Positions 61,540 through 64,000 of a stretch of 64,000 nt of DNA are shown here, one piece after another. The DNA is from Nocardia cyriacigeorgica GUH-2 (GTDB taxonomy: Bacteria > Actinomycetota > Actinomycetes > Mycobacteriales > Mycobacteriaceae). The notes beneath the pieces were generated by a model. That model saw only the letters and a list, made by a program, of their open reading frames with translations. It was not told where the DNA came from and made no database searches. The first letter of the stretch is position 1; each line of letters opens with the position of its first letter. The translations under genes were made by a program, and so were the position numbers. The stretch lies in contig NC_016887.1 of the NCBI RefSeq assembly GCF_000284035.1, positions 5,766,001-5,830,000 on the forward strand, in the 5' to 3' direction.

Positions 61540-62082
61540 TCAGTCCAACCGATAAGCGAGCTTGGCGAACTGACCCATCTGCTCGACCTCGACCAACCGC
61601 ATTCGGTCCGACAGGATCCGGCGTGGCAGCAGTGGGGCGCCGGCGCCGAGTGTCACCGGAGTGATGCCGACGATCACCTCGTCGAGTAGGCCGGCGTCGG
61701 CGAATTGGCCGGTTAGTTCGCCGCCGCCGACTATCCAGATATCGCGGTCGGCGGCGGCTTCGGTCATCTGGGTGTGGATGGGGCGTACGTCGCCTGCGAC
61801 GAAGCGGAGGTTCGCGCCGGGGATCGGGGGCAGGTCGCGGTGGGTGAATACCCAGCAGGGGCGGTCGCCGTAGTTGTCCGGCCAGTATTCGGGTGGGTTG
61901 TTGGCGGCCATCCATTCGTAGGTTGTGGCGCCCATGCACATGGCGCCGACGCCTGTCAGGAAATCGTCGACGTCGCTGGTCGCGGTATCGGCGTCGGCCA
62001 CGGCCATCAGCCAGTCCAAGGAGTTGTTCTGGTCGGCGATGTAGCCGTCGAGGCTGGTGGCGGTGTAGTAGCTGGTCGTCAT
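61540..62082 (-). CDS. dihydrofolate reductase-like (RibD C-terminal) protein
   Basis: The 180-residue product has the RibD/DHFR-like fold: MTTSYYTATSLDGYIAD, DDFLTGVGAMCMGATTYEW, WVFTHRDLP, DIWIVGGGELTGQF and DEVIVGITPVTLGAGAPLLP. Such proteins reduce pteridine-like substrates with NADPH; the real substrate is unknown. The ATG at 62082 is the family start. A 19-bp inverted repeat lies just upstream. Confidence 0.92.
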   Translation of the reverse strand: MTTSYYTATSLDGYIADQNNSLDWLMAVADADTATSDVDDFLTGVGAMCMGATTYEWMAANNPPEYWPDNYGDRPCWVFTHRDLPPIPGANLRFVAGDVRPIHTQMTEAAADRDIWIVGGGELTGQFADAGLLDEVIVGITPVTLGAGAPLLPRRILSDRMRLVEVEQMGQFAKLAYRLD

Positions 62083-62105
62083 GGTGGTCGATCTTGGCAG
62101 CGAAA

Positions 62106-62124
62106 CCTGACAGATCACGTCAGG
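62106..62124 (-). promoter_or_regulatory. inverted repeat upstream of the DHFR-like gene
   Basis: CCTGAC at 62106-62111 and GTCAGG at 62119-62124 form perfect arms with a 7-bp spacer, 23 bp before the start codon. A third GTCAGG-like word (GTCAGGG) follows at about 62130. It may be an operator, but no regulator is known. Confidence 0.35.
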
Positions 62125-62170
62125 TCAAGTCAGGGACGCATCGTTTCGGGAGTGACTGAGTGGAACACGT

Positions 62171-62209
62171 ATGTACAATTTGAAGGGCGAGACCCAGAAT
62201 TCATGTACA
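62171..62209 (+). promoter_or_regulatory. two ATGTACA boxes in the vapBC promoter
   Basis: ATGTACA occurs at 62171-62177 and 62203-62209, exactly 32 bp apart (about three helical turns), and each contains the palindrome TGTACA. The second abuts the AGGAGG ribosome site. The layout suits autorepression by the VapBC complex. Confidence 0.45.
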
Positions 62210-62220
62210 GGAGGTGCGCC

Positions 62221-62445
62221 GTGTCGCTGACTCACATCGAGATCGACGATGAGGCCCTAGAGCAGGCGAAGCGCTTGGGTGGGCACCGGACCAAGACCGC
62301 GGCCGTGGCCGCCGCGCTGGCCGAGTACAACCAACGGCTCTCGCGCGCCGAGGCCTACGACCATTACTTCGAGCTCGCCCGCGAGTGGGACATCGAGGGC
62401 GCTGAGGCCGCGCATCGCGCTGAGAAGGAGCCCCCCACTCGATGA
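62221..62445 (+). CDS. VapB-family antitoxin
   Basis: The 74-residue product has a short N-terminal DNA-binding fold (LTHIEIDDEALEQAKRL and GGHRTKTAAVAAALAEYN) typical of the VapB antitoxin family. Its C-terminal tail, YDHYFELAREWDIEGAEAAH plus RAEK, is the likely toxin-binding part. The GTG at 62221 lies seven bases after AGGAGG; an upstream ATG sits before the ribosome site. It overlaps the toxin gene by four bases. A tail-only paralogue lies about 700 bp upstream. Confidence 0.92.
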   Translation: MSLTHIEIDDEALEQAKRLGGHRTKTAAVAAALAEYNQRLSRAEAYDHYFELAREWDIEGAEAAHRAEKEPPTR

Positions 62446-62864
62446 TCGGCTATTTGCTCGATTCGTCGGCGCTGTGGCGCATACTTCGCGACAAGTCCCT
62501 GCACGATCGCTGGCGCACGCCGACGGCATCGGGCGAAATCCGCTCGTGCTACCCGCAGCGGGCCGAATTCATGCGATCAGCACGCAACCTGAAGGAGTAC
62601 TCCGCGTTCTGCGGAATGTACGACAGCCTCTATCGCGACGTGGCGGTACCGAAATCCGCGGGCACGTGGATATCGGGCTTGCAGTACCGAGCCGCCGAGA
62701 TGGGGAGCCACAGCTGTCTATCGGCTGTCGACCTGCAAGTCTGCGCGACCGCCGCGTACCACGGTCTCGTAGTCGTCCACGACGACAGCGATTTCGTGAC
62801 TGCGGCTCGCCTCGCCACCGAACTCCGTCAGCTGAACGTCCACGACGGCCCGCCTGATCTCTGA
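62442..62864 (+). CDS. VapC PIN-domain toxin
   Basis: The 140-residue product is a PIN ribonuclease with acidic residues at D7 (YLLDSSALWRIL), a glutamate in QRAEFMRS, an aspartate in SAVDLQVCATAAYHG and DDSDFVTAA. It is translated from an overlapping ATGA start after VapB. It should cleave an RNA, such as a tRNA or rRNA, when the antitoxin is lost. It is convergent with the SnoaL-like gene and lies in a lower-GC accessory end of the window. Confidence 0.93.
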   Translation: MIGYLLDSSALWRILRDKSLHDRWRTPTASGEIRSCYPQRAEFMRSARNLKEYSAFCGMYDSLYRDVAVPKSAGTWISGLQYRAAEMGSHSCLSAVDLQVCATAAYHGLVVVHDDSDFVTAARLATELRQLNVHDGPPDL

Positions 62865-63332
62865 TCACTTCCCCGAGGCAGACGATCGCTCGTCGGATTC
62901 GGAAGGGTGCAGCCTCGTCACGTCGGCGATGGTATGGGTGTCCCAGTAGAACGGCCGGATCTCGGCGATCCGCGCGTCCTCCAGGCGCAAGGTTTGCAGG
63001 ATCGGGAAGCGGAGTTCGCGGCCGGTGGCGCGGGCTCGGGCCTGGATCCGGGTGTGGACCACGGCGGTGCTGCCGGTGGCGAGGAACTGCTGGTCGAGGA
63101 AGTCGAAGACTTCCCAGACGGCGCTCATGGCGGTGAAGAAGCGTTCGAGGCCGGCGTGGCCGCGCCAGATTCCGCCATATGGGAGGGCGTCGGCTTGGTG
63201 GAGGACGACATCATCGGCGAAGTACGGGGCGAGGATGTCGAACGACGCGTTGCCCGGACCGCCCGCGGCGAGGTACCGGGCTTCGGCGGCGTACATGCCG
63301 GTGAGGACGTCGAGCGTGGGCTGATCGGACAT
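62865..63332 (-). CDS. SnoaL/NTF2-like protein
   Basis: The 155-residue product fits the NTF2-like fold: LDVLTGMYAAEARYLAAGGP, YFADDVVLHQADALPYGGIWRGHAGLE, STAVVHTRIQARARATG and EIRPFYWDT. Members act as isomerases, hydrolases or cyclases on steroid- or polyketide-like molecules, but this one has no assigned substrate. It is convergent with vapC, with only the stop codons touching. Confidence 0.85.
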   Translation of the reverse strand: MSDQPTLDVLTGMYAAEARYLAAGGPGNASFDILAPYFADDVVLHQADALPYGGIWRGHAGLERFFTAMSAVWEVFDFLDQQFLATGSTAVVHTRIQARARATGRELRFPILQTLRLEDARIAEIRPFYWDTHTIADVTRLHPSESDERSSASGK

Positions 63333-63494
63333 GGGTCAAGCATTTCGCCGGGGCCGAAGCGGTGCTGGCGGTAAACGGCCGTCGCGTTCACCGGCAGCGA
63401 GCAGCGGCAGCCCAGCACGCCACGGCCGCCCGGCCGGTAACCGTCGCGCCCATGGTCACCGGGCATATCCTGGAACCACACAGGGGTGATGGCG

Positions 63495-63941
63495 ATGGAC
63501 CATGTACGCGTACTGCGGGTGGTGCTCGGGGTGACGGCCGGGTACCTGATTCTGCTTGCGCTGTGGTTGGGGTGGGTCGTGCAGCATACGCCGGACGGGA
63601 CGGTGCCGTTTCAGATCATCGCGCTGGTAGGGATCTTCGGCTCGTGTATCGGGATCGGATTGATGTGGGTGGAGCGGCCTTCGAAGGCGGATCGGCGGTT
63701 GGCGCGGCATGGGATCGAGGGGTGGGCGCGGGTGGAGCATGTGCGGCCGCTGGCGTGGACGGATCATCACAGTGAGCTGACCGAGCTGGATCTGGAGTTC
63801 ACCGTGCCGGGGGCCGAAAGTTACCGGGGGACGGTGGTTTACGACGTGACGCCGGCCGACAAGGAGCGGTTGGAGGTCGGCGAGGTCATCTCGATCCGGG
63901 TGGACCCGGACAACCGGGATCGGGTGATGTTCTGCCTGTGA
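63495..63941 (+). CDS. small two-helix membrane protein with a soluble C-terminal domain
   Basis: The 148-residue product starts MDHVRVLRVVLGVTAGYLIL, has two membrane helices (about 8-26 and 40-58), then a soluble domain with LARHGIEGWARVEHVRPLAW, ELDLEFTVPG and RVDPDNRDRVMFCL. The domain is reminiscent of DUF3592-like beta-rich modules. The ATG at 63495 follows AGGGG; a GTG at 63486 is the alternative. The function is unknown. Confidence 0.7.
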   Translation: MDHVRVLRVVLGVTAGYLILLALWLGWVVQHTPDGTVPFQIIALVGIFGSCIGIGLMWVERPSKADRRLARHGIEGWARVEHVRPLAWTDHHSELTELDLEFTVPGAESYRGTVVYDVTPADKERLEVGEVISIRVDPDNRDRVMFCL

Positions 63942-63959
63942 TTCCGGGGCTGCCCCGTG

Positions 63960-64000
63960 TCACCGCTGCACCACCCGGTTCAGCTCCGATTCACGTGCGC
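63960..64000 (-). CDS. possible C-terminus of a gene cut by the window edge
   Basis: On the minus strand the last bases read ARESELNRVVQR followed by a TGA at 63960-63962, open to the window edge. This could be the end of a gene transcribed from outside. Only 12 residues are visible, so the call is weak. Confidence 0.3.
   Translation of the reverse strand, partial: ARESELNRVVQR

Overview
The window is high-GC actinobacterial DNA, most likely from Nocardia or a close relative in the Mycobacteriales. Its gene content and order match two Mycobacterium tuberculosis blocks: thiG-thiS-thiO-thiE-mutT3-glnX-glnH-pknG-ackA-pta-fgd1 (Rv0417 to Rv0407) and purA-Rv0358-Rv0359-Rv0360c-Rv0361-fba-dedA-GH76 (Rv0357c to Rv0365c). 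A fused HadA/HadB dehydratase, an F420 system (fgd1) and a mycolate-type envelope gene set point the same way. No tRNA, rRNA, insertion sequence or CRISPR array was seen.

Layout. 1-8.5 kb: the edge of an AtuA-type gene, a class III cyclase, an ABC-2 exporter pair, and the thiamine genes thiO-thiS-thiG with divergent thiE, then mutT3. 8.8-19.2 kb: the amino-acid sensing operon glnX-glnH-pknG facing ackA and pta, then an F420H2-dependent reductase and fgd1. 19.3-27.9 kb: a HAD phosphatase, a thioesterase, a MarR/DJ-1 pair under a large operator, rhodanese-metZ under a SAM-IV riboswitch, an FprA-like reductase behind an IdeR-like box, an amidohydrolase and an NlpC/P60 protein. 27.9-33.4 kb: an accessory stretch with a Phd/PIN toxin-antitoxin pair, a TetR regulator with a perfect operator and a DinB-like target gene, and two divergent operons (DUF4254 with two small proteins; XRE-DUF397-DUF2283) around one palindrome. 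33.4-42 kb: DUF456, mcr, a MocR regulator, an Ogt-type methyltransferase, an exported Ala/Gly/Pro-rich protein whose 3' end is duplicated next door, and a giant LuxR regulator. 42-61.3 kb: purA, a DUF-type gene, an M50 protease, FUSC, DUF3151, a membrane protein with a very long disordered tail, hadAB, DUF4185, an EmbR-like regulator, fba, two dedA genes, a two-component system, trmH and GH76. 61.3-64 kb: an orphan antitoxin-tail gene, a DHFR-like protein, a VapBC pair, a SnoaL-like protein and a small membrane protein.

How the genes work together. GlnH and GlnX are expected to sense extracellular amino acids and signal to cytoplasmic PknG. The ackA-pta pair interconverts acetyl-CoA and acetate. 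Fgd1 supplies reduced F420 that the neighbouring Ddn-like reductase can use. The right half has many envelope functions (mycolate dehydratase, putative arabinan hydrolase, alpha-mannanase, EmbR-like regulator, DedA proteins). Two operons are tied to small-molecule or metal signals by cis elements seen directly: SAM-IV (methionine) and an IdeR-like box (iron).

Start codons were chosen from Shine-Dalgarno spacing and family length. Functions are inferred from sequence alone, and no searches were run.
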